DNA from: Vibrio splendidus
Lineage (GTDB): Bacteria; Pseudomonadota; Gammaproteobacteria; Enterobacterales; Vibrionaceae
Assembly (NCBI RefSeq): GCF_002873455.1
Contig: NZ_MCUN01000052.1
Location: forward strand, 62,001 to 126,000
DNA: 64,000 nucleotides
Reading direction: 5' to 3'
This document shows positions 19,136 through 26,893 of this stretch, in pieces. Both the position numbers and the translations under genes were made by a program. Below the pieces are notes generated by a model. The model saw only the letters and a list, made by a program, of their open reading frames with translations. It had not been told where the DNA came from and ran no database searches. Position 1 is the first letter of the stretch, and the number at the start of each line of letters is the position of its first letter.

Positions 19136-19217
19136 CAAAGCGTGCGCTCAACTTGGCTTAATATGTTACTTTCCAACTTCTGCTACTTTCCACTCTTACT
19201 ATTTTTGAGTCTTTTAT

Positions 19218-20027
19218 ATGAAACGTTTTATTGTCGGCTGTCTGGCCACTGTGCTCAGTGCTGCGAGTTATGCTCAAGTTGCTCCTATATCTCAATGGCA
19301 ATGCGACATGATGAAAAAGAACAATGTCTTGAGTAATGGTGCGCCCGTTGGTTGTGAGCGACTATCCAAAGTGGATTTCGATTTCATTAATTTCAAAGGG
19401 GAGACACAACAGGGCAATATGATCGTGCTTGATGTTATTGCGCCTGCTGTTGAACAAATCTTTTCAGAGCTTAAACAGCGCAATTTCCCTCTTCATTCCG
19501 CTCGTTTAATGCGTGAATTCAGAGGTGACGATAACGCCTCAATGGACGCGAACAACAGTAGCGCGTTTAACGCTCGTCCTATTACAGGCGGAGGAGGTTG
19601 GTCGAAACATGCCTATGGTGTGGCAATCGACATCAACCCAGTTCAAAACCCTTTCTTAGAGTTTGATAGCAACGGAAGAATCACGGTAAAGCCTTCACAA
19701 TCTGCGACTCGCTATGTGAACCGTACTCGTTTTCGTGCTCGTGATGAAATTGAACGCCGAGGCATGGCAGAAGATGTGGTTGAGCTGTTTGCTCATCACG
19801 GATTTATGATCTGGGGAGGAGATTGGAATAGCCCAATCGATACTCAGCATTTTGAGGTCGGCTCAAGAAAATTCGTTAACAAACTGCTTTCTAAACCACA
19901 ACCTGAAGCCAAAGTGTTATTTGAGCGCTACGTCGAATCTTATCGACAGTGCTACCTCAAAAATAAAGGTGAGAACGCAGAAAAAGCTCGAGCTATCTGT
20001 GCAAAGAAAACAGTCGGGACTTTTTAG
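19218..20027 (+). CDS. M15-family D,D-carboxypeptidase-like metallopeptidase, secreted
   Basis: A 269-residue exported peptidase of the VanY/M15 group that cuts peptidoglycan or other D-Ala-type peptide bonds. A signal peptide covers residues 1-20 (cleaved near SYA/QVA). Zinc ligands appear as the HxxxxxxD motif SKHAYGVAIDINP near 132-144 and DTQHFEVG near 216. A disulfide pair is likely at the C-terminal YRQCYLKN and AICAKK. It lies in an ordinary position with its own terminator downstream. Which bond it cuts cannot be told. Confidence 0.88.
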   Translation: MKRFIVGCLATVLSAASYAQVAPISQWQCDMMKKNNVLSNGAPVGCERLSKVDFDFINFKGETQQGNMIVLDVIAPAVEQIFSELKQRNFPLHSARLMREFRGDDNASMDANNSSAFNARPITGGGGWSKHAYGVAIDINPVQNPFLEFDSNGRITVKPSQSATRYVNRTRFRARDEIERRGMAEDVVELFAHHGFMIWGGDWNSPIDTQHFEVGSRKFVNKLLSKPQPEAKVLFERYVESYRQCYLKNKGENAEKARAICAKKTVGTF

Positions 20028-20096
20028 TGCTATGTTTATCTAGAACCGTTTGTGTTTTAGCAAGTTAAACTCGCTTCAGGTGTGTTTTGAATAGCT

Positions 20097-20126
20097 AAGG
20101 TCAGCGCTTGTCGTTGGCCTTTTTTG
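20097..20126 (+). terminator. Terminator after the M15 peptidase
   Basis: Stem AAGGTCA/TGGCCTT (one G-T pair), followed by T6. The loop is about 12 bases, so strength is moderate. Confidence 0.65.
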
Positions 20127-20332
20127 TATTCATTTTTTCAATAGAACACCACGTATTGAAAAGGTTATTGGGTATCCATTAGTCAATAATCGATAAGCGA
20201 ATGCAGCGCAAAGTCATCGGTTTGTCATTGAAAAACTCATAGCGTTAACGTTATGTGAGAACCATTGCTGGTGGGGGAACTCTTTACCGAATCGCCAGTA
20301 TTATTAGTGAACTGATCACAACGGACCAACTA

Positions 20333-22213
20333 ATGAAAAAGATACCTTTGGCTCTAACTCTTTTAAGCACTCTACTTTTTTCACAATATTCTTTGGCTAC
20401 AGACACTTCGCGCACGACTCAAAACCCAACTTACGAACTCGATGGCAAGGCGGTATTAGGCCGTACTGAGAATGTGTATCTCTCTAATGTTCAAGGGCTA
20501 GAAGATATTCCTTTCATCGGTAAAATTGATACCGGTGCAGAAACCACCTCTATGCATGCGGAAGACATTCACGTGAAGAGCTCAAATGCCGACTACAAAA
20601 ACCTCAAAGACAAAGAGTTGATGGCGGCGTTAACCGAAGACCTGTTGAATAATTCCGATGTTGATTACGATGATTGGAATGGCAGTACCTTTGCGAAATA
20701 TGAAGCTGTGGTGTCTTTTAAGGTTCAAAACCCGCGCACTGGAGACATGGTATTAATCGAAGCACCTTTAGAGCGTGTCAGCATGATACGTAGCCGCACC
20801 AGCAGTACACCTTTGCTTCGTCCTACGGTCAAGATGTCACTGACTATTGCGGATCAAGAATTAAAATCAGACGTCAACCTAACAGACAGAAGCAATTTTT
20901 CAGCACCAGTGTTGATTGGTAAAACTTTTCTTGCTGATAACGCTTTAGTGTTTGCAGGCTATGACTACTTGCAAGAACAGGAAAATGCGACAGTAGTAGG
21001 CCGAAAAGAGATCGTTTCTATCTCGGGAATGGCGATGAATGCGACCTTCTCATTAAATAATCGCTACAGTATTTTGCATTCAAAAAATATCGATGTAGAC
21101 AAGAAAAACAACGAAGTCACGTTTGATATGGTCGATAACGATGGCAAACAGAAAGAGATGACACTGCCATTAGTTCGTATGTTAAGCGTGAGTGGTAAAA
21201 AGAGACCTCTGGTATATGTACCAGTCCAACTCGATGAAAACACAACCAAAGACGTTCTGGTGTACCTACGTGACCGCTCCAGTAGCGAGTCACAGTTGAG
21301 ATTTGGTACAAGCACCGCTAGCGAACTTTTCATGATTGATACCAACGCTGAGAATATTCTTTCTGAAGGATCTGAGAATTTCAGCGAGGTCGCGAAAAAG
21401 ACTGAGCCACTGATTATCTCACCGGAAGAAGATATCACATTAGATGGTTTCCCTATGAAGGCTGTTGCTTCATTTACTGTCAACACGCCTTTGTTGAAGG
21501 TCGACAGTTTTGAAATGACAGGTAAAGGCAAAGATGCTTCTGTTGAATTTTATCTTACAGATGTAAATGGTGAGAAGCAGAAGATAACAAAGCCAATTAT
21601 TAAGAAGCTTAAGGTCGGTGATGATACTCGTCCGGTGGTAAGTGGTGAGTTTTTGGGCGCTGGTAAAGTTCGCCAACAAGAGTTTGCTATCGATGTGCTT
21701 AACAGTAATGAGAAAGAGGCCTATTTCATTTTAGGTAAGAAGATGGCGAAAGATGGGGTATATGTGAATACTCGATCTGATTATCTTTTGAAATCGGAGC
21801 CTTTGTTTAAAGTAGGGCATATAGAAGTTGTTGAAGTAAACGGCATGACGTTCCCGGCCAAGTTGGATACTGGCGCAGATGTGAGCTCAATGAACGCAGT
21901 CAACATCAAACGATTTAAGAAAGACGGCCAAGACATGGTGAGTTTTACCTACCAAAATAACCAAGGCGATAAGCAAGAGTTCACCAAGCCAGTGATTGAT
22001 GTCATGCGTATCAAAGCCAAGAAAGGCGAGAAGGTGAACATTCGCCCAGTGGTAGAAATGAAGGTTAAGCTCGGAGACCTAGAGAAAGAAGTGAGAGTAA
22101 ACCTTCAAGATCGCTCACGCTTTGAATACAGCATGATCCTTGGCAAGAACTTCTTAAAGCACGGCGCGGTAGTGAGCAGCGATGAAGATTACTTACTGGG
22201 CGATATGGAGTAA
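20333..22213 (+). CDS. Exported retropepsin-like aspartic protease with four domain repeats
   Basis: From the ATG at 20333 the product is 626 residues with a clear signal peptide (1-22, ending SLA). A GTG 26 codons upstream would bury it and is rejected. The protein consists of four related units of the Zn_protease/retropepsin-like family (COG4067): about 40-217, 218-345, 355-490 and 492-626. Units 1 and 4 carry the catalytic DTGA motif (66-69 and 512-515) followed by SMxAxxI. Units 2 and 3 keep the shape (VxFxxxDxxGxxxxxxxPxxR, then RP, then DRS or a relative) but have lost DTGA. It is predicted to be periplasmic. Other names for the family, such as ATP-dependent zinc protease, are historical. 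Confidence 0.85.
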   Translation: MKKIPLALTLLSTLLFSQYSLATDTSRTTQNPTYELDGKAVLGRTENVYLSNVQGLEDIPFIGKIDTGAETTSMHAEDIHVKSSNADYKNLKDKELMAALTEDLLNNSDVDYDDWNGSTFAKYEAVVSFKVQNPRTGDMVLIEAPLERVSMIRSRTSSTPLLRPTVKMSLTIADQELKSDVNLTDRSNFSAPVLIGKTFLADNALVFAGYDYLQEQENATVVGRKEIVSISGMAMNATFSLNNRYSILHSKNIDVDKKNNEVTFDMVDNDGKQKEMTLPLVRMLSVSGKKRPLVYVPVQLDENTTKDVLVYLRDRSSSESQLRFGTSTASELFMIDTNAENILSEGSENFSEVAKKTEPLIISPEEDITLDGFPMKAVASFTVNTPLLKVDSFEMTGKGKDASVEFYLTDVNGEKQKITKPIIKKLKVGDDTRPVVSGEFLGAGKVRQQEFAIDVLNSNEKEAYFILGKKMAKDGVYVNTRSDYLLKSEPLFKVGHIEVVEVNGMTFPAKLDTGADVSSMNAVNIKRFKKDGQDMVSFTYQNNQGDKQEFTKPVIDVMRIKAKKGEKVNIRPVVEMKVKLGDLEKEVRVNLQDRSRFEYSMILGKNFLKHGAVVSSDEDYLLGDME

Positions 22214-22256
22214 ACCCCAAACCAGCTTAAGTTCGCAGTAGAGCAGTTCCAAACAG

Positions 22257-22288
22257 CCACACATTTCAGTATTCGGATGTGTGGTTTT
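22257..22288 (+). terminator. Terminator after the retropepsin-like gene
   Basis: Perfect stem CCACACAT/ATGTGTGG with a 12-base loop and four T. Confidence 0.75.
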
Positions 22289-22345
22289 CTATTGAGTGCT
22301 CTACAAAGCACATCAAGCTCTACCCTCTCTTGGGGGGCAAATGAT

Positions 22346-23662
22346 CTAGTTCTTGCTCAAATTTAACTTGTTAAGCATAGAAATAGAATTATCAAAGATA
22401 GCTTCGGTTATGTGTTTTGGGAAGTCTTCAGGTAAGCGTGCAGCGAGGCGCTCAATTGCTTTAGGCAATTCAGTTTGCATGTTATCCAATATGCTTTGCA
22501 TGCTACCAGAATTAAAGCCAACTGAATGGGCTGTATCAAGAAAGTGGCGAGAGTAGATCTTGCTTATTTGGTACTTCTTACCACGACTTGCTTTTAATCC
22601 CATTGCTAACTTTAATTTTCTTATGTTTAGTCCTTTTTTCCCCGTGATAGGGTAAGCAGACAAAATGTCATAAAATGGTGTTAAGCGATAACTACCTTGC
22701 TTTTCAATAAATATTGAATAGTTCTTTGCATGTCCATCAATAGCGCCTATAGCCCATTGGAAAACTTGAAACTTCATGAAGTTATGTCTGTCTTCCAGTG
22801 CATTTGATGAGCCTTCAAGTAGCTTCATAATATCGGCTATTCCTGGTCCCCCATCACTTTCGTATTTTATAGATGAAGGGATCCCTTTAGCTTGACAGAT
22901 ATCTTCCTGAGGAAGGCGCAATAGTTGTGTGCGATCCTTAATCCAACGTCTATCAAAACGCTCAACAGCAATGGCTTTATAATTATGGGTTGTGATGATC
23001 TCGACTTTCGGAACATCAAACCCTAGCTCTCTAGCTAACTCAATACAGATGAACTCATTCTCGACACTTTCAGTCAGATCTAAAATAGAGGTGGGTTGTT
23101 TGATCTCACCAATAGGTAGCTTAATGATATGGCTTGTAGGTGTATTTCCTTTAGGTAAACACCAATCTCCATTCAACCTTAGCAATGCTGTTTTTTCTTG
23201 AGCGCCAGCAACCGATATTCGGAAATCATCTTCTTCCTTAATCATACCTAATGGAATATCGGAATGATGGGCAGCTAAGATTTTTTCAAGCCGAGATTCA
23301 TCAAGAAGTTCGTATGATAGTTTGTTCTCGATATAGGGTTGACTTGGTGGGAGCAGAGCAATGGCACCTACGCTGTCTTTACCAATTTCCTTTAGAAGGT
23401 CAAAAGGCTGGTTTGAAGCTGTTTGATAGCGAGCAACAATCCTATTACGTATAGCAATATTGTCTGGTAGTAGATTGTCGAAGTAGTTGATAACGGCATC
23501 AGAAGTTATCGTAGGTACTTGTAGCTTAAGAGATAAAGATAATGGGCGAGATTTGTCGTTACTTAGCCAAGACTCGTTATATTTAAATTCATGAGAGCCA
23601 TTGTTTTGTTTTGTTAGAGTACCGACTAACTCACCATTCATATAGGCATTAAGTTGCTGCAT
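22346..23662 (-). CDS. hipA: HipA, serine/threonine kinase toxin
   Basis: HipA phosphorylates glutamyl-tRNA synthetase and triggers persistence; HipB neutralises it. The ATG at 23662 overlaps the hipB stop (TAATG), which fits translational coupling; a TTG two codons upstream is less likely. The 438-residue product is full-length and close to E. coli HipA. The autophosphorylation loop is DFRISVAGAQEKTALL, the substrate-binding region includes VERFDRRW and LPQEDICQ, and the catalytic block is GAIDGHAKNYSIF, with LTPFYDILSAYP after it. No inactivating change is visible. The gene is AT-richer than its neighbours, which suggests horizontal gain. Confidence 0.95.
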   Translation of the reverse strand: MQQLNAYMNGELVGTLTKQNNGSHEFKYNESWLSNDKSRPLSLSLKLQVPTITSDAVINYFDNLLPDNIAIRNRIVARYQTASNQPFDLLKEIGKDSVGAIALLPPSQPYIENKLSYELLDESRLEKILAAHHSDIPLGMIKEEDDFRISVAGAQEKTALLRLNGDWCLPKGNTPTSHIIKLPIGEIKQPTSILDLTESVENEFICIELARELGFDVPKVEIITTHNYKAIAVERFDRRWIKDRTQLLRLPQEDICQAKGIPSSIKYESDGGPGIADIMKLLEGSSNALEDRHNFMKFQVFQWAIGAIDGHAKNYSIFIEKQGSYRLTPFYDILSAYPITGKKGLNIRKLKLAMGLKASRGKKYQISKIYSRHFLDTAHSVGFNSGSMQSILDNMQTELPKAIERLAARLPEDFPKHITEAIFDNSISMLNKLNLSKN

Positions 23663-23910
23663 TACCAATCTTCCTCATCAACAGTGCGTTGACTATTTTT
23701 TGCATCTTTGGATTCGATTTTAAGGGTGAGATCTAATGCTTGGATGAGCTTGAACATTGTTGAAATAGTTGCCTTTTCTGGTCTATTTTCAAAGTTCGAA
23801 ATGGTTGCTTGTTTTATCCCTACTTTTTTTGCCAGCTCAGACTGAGTCCACCTATTTTTTTGGCGTATTAGTAGTAAAGTATTAGCTAATTGTTGTGGGC
23901 TATAAATCAC
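23662..23910 (-). CDS. hipB: HipB, antitoxin and autorepressor
   Basis: An 82-residue Xre-type helix-turn-helix protein that binds HipA and represses the operon. It begins at a GTG (IYSPQQLA follows) with a good AAGGAG site about nine bases upstream. The HTH is WTQSELAKKVGIKQATISNFE, given here in parts as WTQSELAKKVG and IKQATISNFE (about residues 21-42). The C-terminus ends in Trp (EEDW), as in E. coli HipB, where that tail tryptophan packs into HipA. Four matching operators lie just upstream. Confidence 0.94.
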   Translation of the reverse strand: MIYSPQQLANTLLLIRQKNRWTQSELAKKVGIKQATISNFENRPEKATISTMFKLIQALDLTLKIESKDAKNSQRTVDEEDW

Positions 23911-23937
23911 AAGTTGTCACTCCTTACTATGAAGTTT

Positions 23938-24039
23938 CATCCCCATGAGAGGATATTGGCCATGCTATCCCAACAAAGGGATATATGTAATTTTATACCT
24001 TGTGGGGGATATTGCAAGCTATATACCTTGTAGAGGATA
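23938..24039 (-). promoter_or_regulatory. Four HipB operators in an exact 28-bp array
   Basis: Four 18-bp sites fit the E. coli HipB consensus TATCC-N8-GGATA. They are O1 23938-23955 (CATCC/GGATA), O2 23966-23983 (perfect), O3 23994-24011 (TATAC/GGATA) and O4 24022-24039 (TATAC/GGATA). Centres are 28 bp apart in each case. O1 ends 28 bases from the hipB start codon. Confidence 0.9.
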
Positions 24040-24350
24040 AAGTAGGATTATCAAAGCCTTTAGCTTAAAGAGGTATTGCAAGAAGGTGGCTACCAGCCTT
24101 TATTAGACTTGTCGCTAAGTTCTTCTACGATTGGCGATTATCCGTGCGGGTAAGGTGAGGTGATGGTTACACGTAAGTAGATCAAATATGCCACACAAAA
24201 GTTAATTAGAAATACTGACTTTGAAGCGCATGAGATGGTTCGAAACTAAAGTCATGGGAATCAAAAGCACTTTACACCGTGCGTCACCCTGTGAGTGAAA
24301 GGTTGCGCGTTTAGTACCGATAACATAATTGATGACTATAGAATAAAAAA
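24040..24350. other. Gap between hip operators and the tmRNA terminator
   Basis: About 310 bases with no credible gene. It should hold the distal hip promoter region. No integrase remnant or copy of the ssrA 3' end is visible. Confidence 0.5.
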
Positions 24351-24376
24351 GGGCCAACTCTTTCGAGTTGGCCCTT
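24351..24376 (-). terminator. ssrA terminator
   Basis: On the minus strand, stem GGGCCAACTC/GAGTTGGCCC with a short loop and a T-tract directly after the tmRNA 3' end. Confidence 0.9.
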
Positions 24377-24753
24377 TCCAAACGTTTGGTGGAGCTGGCG
24401 GGAGTTGAACCCGCGTCCAAAAATCATTCATCATTGGTACTACATGCTTAGTCGATCTTTAATTTCACCAGCAACCTGCGAACCGACACGCTAGTTAAAG
24501 GCTAACCTGAATTGTTATTCGCGCTTTTCCTCTCAGGTGGGAGAATCCGCGCTAGCTAGTTTGGGTTTGATCTCTTATTGGTCCCCGTCTTACGAGCGGA
24601 AGCTAGGGTAAGAGAGCTCTGAGCAGGTTATTAAGCTGCTAGTGCGTAGTTTTCGTCGTTTGCGACTATTTTTTTGCGGCTTTTAACGTGGCCAACCGCC
24701 CCACGGCATGCACCTCAGACTTCAAAATTCCTGTCGAATCCTAAATCAGCCCC
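24377..24753 (-). ncRNA. ssrA: Transfer-messenger RNA (tmRNA)
   Basis: tmRNA rescues stalled ribosomes and tags the unfinished protein. The 5' end GGGGCTGATTTAGGATTCGAC pairs with the 3' acceptor (given here as GGGGCTGATTT). The 3' part has the T-arm GGGTTCAACTCCC and an encoded CCA at 24377-24379. The tag frame at 24631-24663 reads ANDENYALAA and a TAA stop. Length is about 377. SmpB, its protein partner, is encoded just upstream on the same strand. Confidence 0.96.
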
Positions 24754-24819
24754 AAGTGTTATTTGCATAGTACCAGAAAAGCTTTGCCTGTCTAGCACTG
24801 TGCGTTTAAGTGCTTAAAA

Positions 24820-25305
24820 TTAACGCAAATTACTCTTCATAATTCGTGCTTTATCTCTCGCCCAATCTTTTTCTTTCATATCAGTACGTTTATCGTGCAG
24901 CTTTTTACCTTTCGCTACGCCAACTTTAATCTTCGCCCAAGAGCGAGACCAGTAAAGCGCGGTTGCGACAAGTGTCATGCCTTCACGGTTAATACGACCG
25001 ATAAGGTTGTCGAGTTCTTTTCTCGACATTAGTAGTTTACGGATGCGTGTTGGGTTCGCCACGATATGAGTACTCGCTTGAGTTAGCGGAGTGATCGTCA
25101 TACCACTGATGAATGCTTCGCCGTCTCTGATGTAGACGTAGCTTTCTGCGATATTGGTTTTGCCTTCACGTAGGGATTTTACTTCCCAGCCTTGTAGCTC
25201 AAGCCCCGCTTCTATCTCATCATCGATGAAATATTCGTGGCGAGCTTTCTTATTAAGCGCAATGGTATTGCTACCGGCTTTTGATTTTGATTTATTCTTT
25301 GCCAT
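24820..25305 (-). CDS. smpB: SmpB, tmRNA-binding protein
   Basis: SmpB binds tmRNA and delivers it to stalled ribosomes. The start at 25305 gives 161 residues beginning MAKNKSKSKAGSNTIALNKK, with GAGG before it; a start 23 codons upstream has no family support. The RNA-binding beta-barrel (ARHEYFIDDEIEAGLELQG, GWEVKSLREG, AESYVYI) and the basic C-terminal tail (DKRTDMKEKDWARDKARIM) are complete. Confidence 0.96.
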   Translation of the reverse strand: MAKNKSKSKAGSNTIALNKKARHEYFIDDEIEAGLELQGWEVKSLREGKTNIAESYVYIRDGEAFISGMTITPLTQASTHIVANPTRIRKLLMSRKELDNLIGRINREGMTLVATALYWSRSWAKIKVGVAKGKKLHDKRTDMKEKDWARDKARIMKSNLR

Positions 25306-25424
25306 AATGGCCTCATTATACGGATTGCACCCTAGTTGGGGAATCCTTTTTATTTGCGCTCTGGCCCAATACAATTAAAATTGCAGTTTGTGTTAATGTA
25401 ACGCTGTCTTTAACAGGAGTCTAT

Positions 25425-25853
25425 ATGCCAAAGGTTACTCGTTCAGCATTAGTGTCGTTTAGTGCCGACCAGATGTTCAGCTTGGTCAATGATGTTGCTC
25501 GTTATCACGAGTTTTTGCCAGGGTGTTCTGGTTCACGTGTGATCGAATCTTCAGATTCAACTATGGTGGCTTCGGTTGATGTATCTAAAGCGGGTATCAG
25601 CAAAACATTTACCACATCGAACCGCTTAGCGGATGGCGCGGAGATCTTGATGGAGCTGGTGGACGGCCCGTTCAAAAAGCTGCAGGGCGGTTGGTACTTT
25701 ACTCCGCTCGATGAGCAAGCGTGTAAGGTCGAGCTTAAGTTAGAGTTTGAATTTTCTAGTCGAATGATTGAAATGGCATTTGGGAAGATTTTCAACGATC
25801 TGACGAGCAATATGGTCAGTGCTTTTACTCAGCGCGCGAAACAGGTTTATTAA
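25425..25853 (+). CDS. ratA: RatA / COQ10-type START-domain protein
   Basis: A 142-residue START-like protein. Homologues are called RatA in E. coli (reported to block 70S ribosome association) and Coq10 in mitochondria (ubiquinone binding). The start MPKVTRSALVSFSADQMFSLV and the blocks YHEFLPGC and GPFKKLQGGW are typical. It is divergent from smpB, and its stop is three bases before rnfH. The cellular role remains debated in the family. Confidence 0.92.
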   Translation: MPKVTRSALVSFSADQMFSLVNDVARYHEFLPGCSGSRVIESSDSTMVASVDVSKAGISKTFTTSNRLADGAEILMELVDGPFKKLQGGWYFTPLDEQACKVELKLEFEFSSRMIEMAFGKIFNDLTSNMVSAFTQRAKQVY

Positions 25854-25856
25854 GTC

Positions 25857-26168
25857 ATGACTATTGAATCGGATATGATCCACGTAGAAGTTGTGTTTGC
25901 GCTTCCACATGAGCAGCGTGTGTTTACCTTGGTGGTGAATAAAAATGCGACTGTTGAAGAGATTATTGCACAGTCTGGTGTTTTGGAATTGTATCCTGAG
26001 ATCGACTTAGCAAAAAACAAGGTTGGTGTATTCAGCCGCAACGTTAAGCTAGATGCGACGGTTCGTGATAAAGACCGTATCGAAATCTACCGTGCACTGT
26101 TAGCCGATCCAAAAGAGATTCGCCGTAAGCGTGCTGAGCAAGCGAAAGCAGCAGCTGCTAAATCGTAA
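25857..26168 (+). CDS. RnfH/RatB ubiquitin-like protein
   Basis: A 103-residue protein of the UPF0125/RnfH family with a beta-grasp fold (VEVVFALPHEQRVFTLVV, then DKDRIEIYRAL). It is the standard partner of ratA and follows it by three bases. The tail is Lys/Ala rich. No enzymatic motif; function unproven. Confidence 0.9.
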   Translation: MTIESDMIHVEVVFALPHEQRVFTLVVNKNATVEEIIAQSGVLELYPEIDLAKNKVGVFSRNVKLDATVRDKDRIEIYRALLADPKEIRRKRAEQAKAAAAKS

Positions 26169-26193
26169 TGCTAAACAAGTTCGACTAAGAAGA

Positions 26194-26221
26194 GAGCTCG
26201 CTAAATTGGCGAGCTTTTTTG
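26194..26221 (+). terminator. ratA-rnfH terminator
   Basis: Stem GAGCTCGC/GCGAGCTT-like (AGCTCGC with GCGAGCT) and loop TAAATTG, followed by T6. Confidence 0.8.
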
Positions 26222-26264
26222 TGCCTGTTGGTTAGACAACGCAGATAATTTGTTAGCAGATATT

Positions 26265-26290
26265 AAAAAGCCTGCTCGTGAGCAGGCTTT
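26265..26290 (-). terminator. bamE terminator
   Basis: Perfect stem AAAAGCCTGCTC/GAGCAGGCTTTT. It is symmetrical enough to act on both strands between convergent rnfH and bamE. Confidence 0.85.
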
Positions 26291-26366
26291 TGCGATTCTT
26301 GCTTTGTCGACTGATAGCTTTATCGGCTAAGAGCTTTGTTGACTGGAAAGCTTTGTTGGTTGAAAG

Positions 26367-26726
26367 CTAGCGAAGGCTTTCGAAGAACTCATCACTGGCT
26401 TCAAAATCACCGTTGATCGTTACTAGAGTGCCTGTGGCATCAAAGTTAACGACTAGGTTTTTCTGAATCGGGTCTTCATGGCCTTTTTGGTGGTGGTAAA
26501 TGTAGTACCACGTATCTGGGTAGCCGTTTTCGATAAGCATTGGTGAGCCCATAACGTAACGAACTTGTGTTTTTGTCATGCCAAACTTTAGCTGATCGAC
26601 AGCCTCTTGTTCAACATAGTTACCCTGATTGATGTCAATTCGATAAACCAACTTCTCTAGTAGAGAGCAACCGGTCAACATTGTTAGTGCAAGTGGAACT
26701 GCAACTAACCACTTTTTAATTCGCAT
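26367..26726 (-). CDS. bamE: BamE (SmpA), outer-membrane assembly lipoprotein
   Basis: BamE is a lipoprotein of the BAM complex that inserts beta-barrel proteins into the outer membrane. The start at 26726 gives 119 residues with a lipoprotein signal MRIKKWLVAVPLALTMLTGC, the lipobox being LTGC. An upstream in-frame ATG adds 42 unlikely residues. Family motifs are DINQGNYV, LKFGMTKTQVRYVMGSP and DTWYYIYH. Position next to recN is conserved. Confidence 0.95.
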   Translation of the reverse strand: MRIKKWLVAVPLALTMLTGCSLLEKLVYRIDINQGNYVEQEAVDQLKFGMTKTQVRYVMGSPMLIENGYPDTWYYIYHHQKGHEDPIQKNLVVNFDATGTLVTINGDFEASDEFFESLR

Positions 26727-26893
26727 AGTTTGAGATCTTTCTTCGCTAAAATACTGCCTGATAATAAACAAGCTCCAGCAAGAAGTAAAAAGCTCCTTGC
26801 GCTTTGAGCTTGTTATGACTGGCAATTTTGAATTAAGTTGCAAAATTGCCAAGATTTTTCGGTAAATTATCAGAAAGTTGCTGAATATGTAAC

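Noticed and set aside
20255..20332. GTG start 26 codons before the retropepsin-like gene
   Set aside because: It would put a non-signal extension before a clean signal peptide; the ATG at 20333 fits better.
22346..24376. Integrated island with att sites at ssrA
   Set aside because: No integrase and no second copy of the ssrA 3' end could be found; only the position is suggestive.
24202..24420. Open frame of 72 codons with MDAGSTPASSTK on the minus strand
   Set aside because: It is made from the 3' end of tmRNA and its terminator; the first residues are the translated T-arm.
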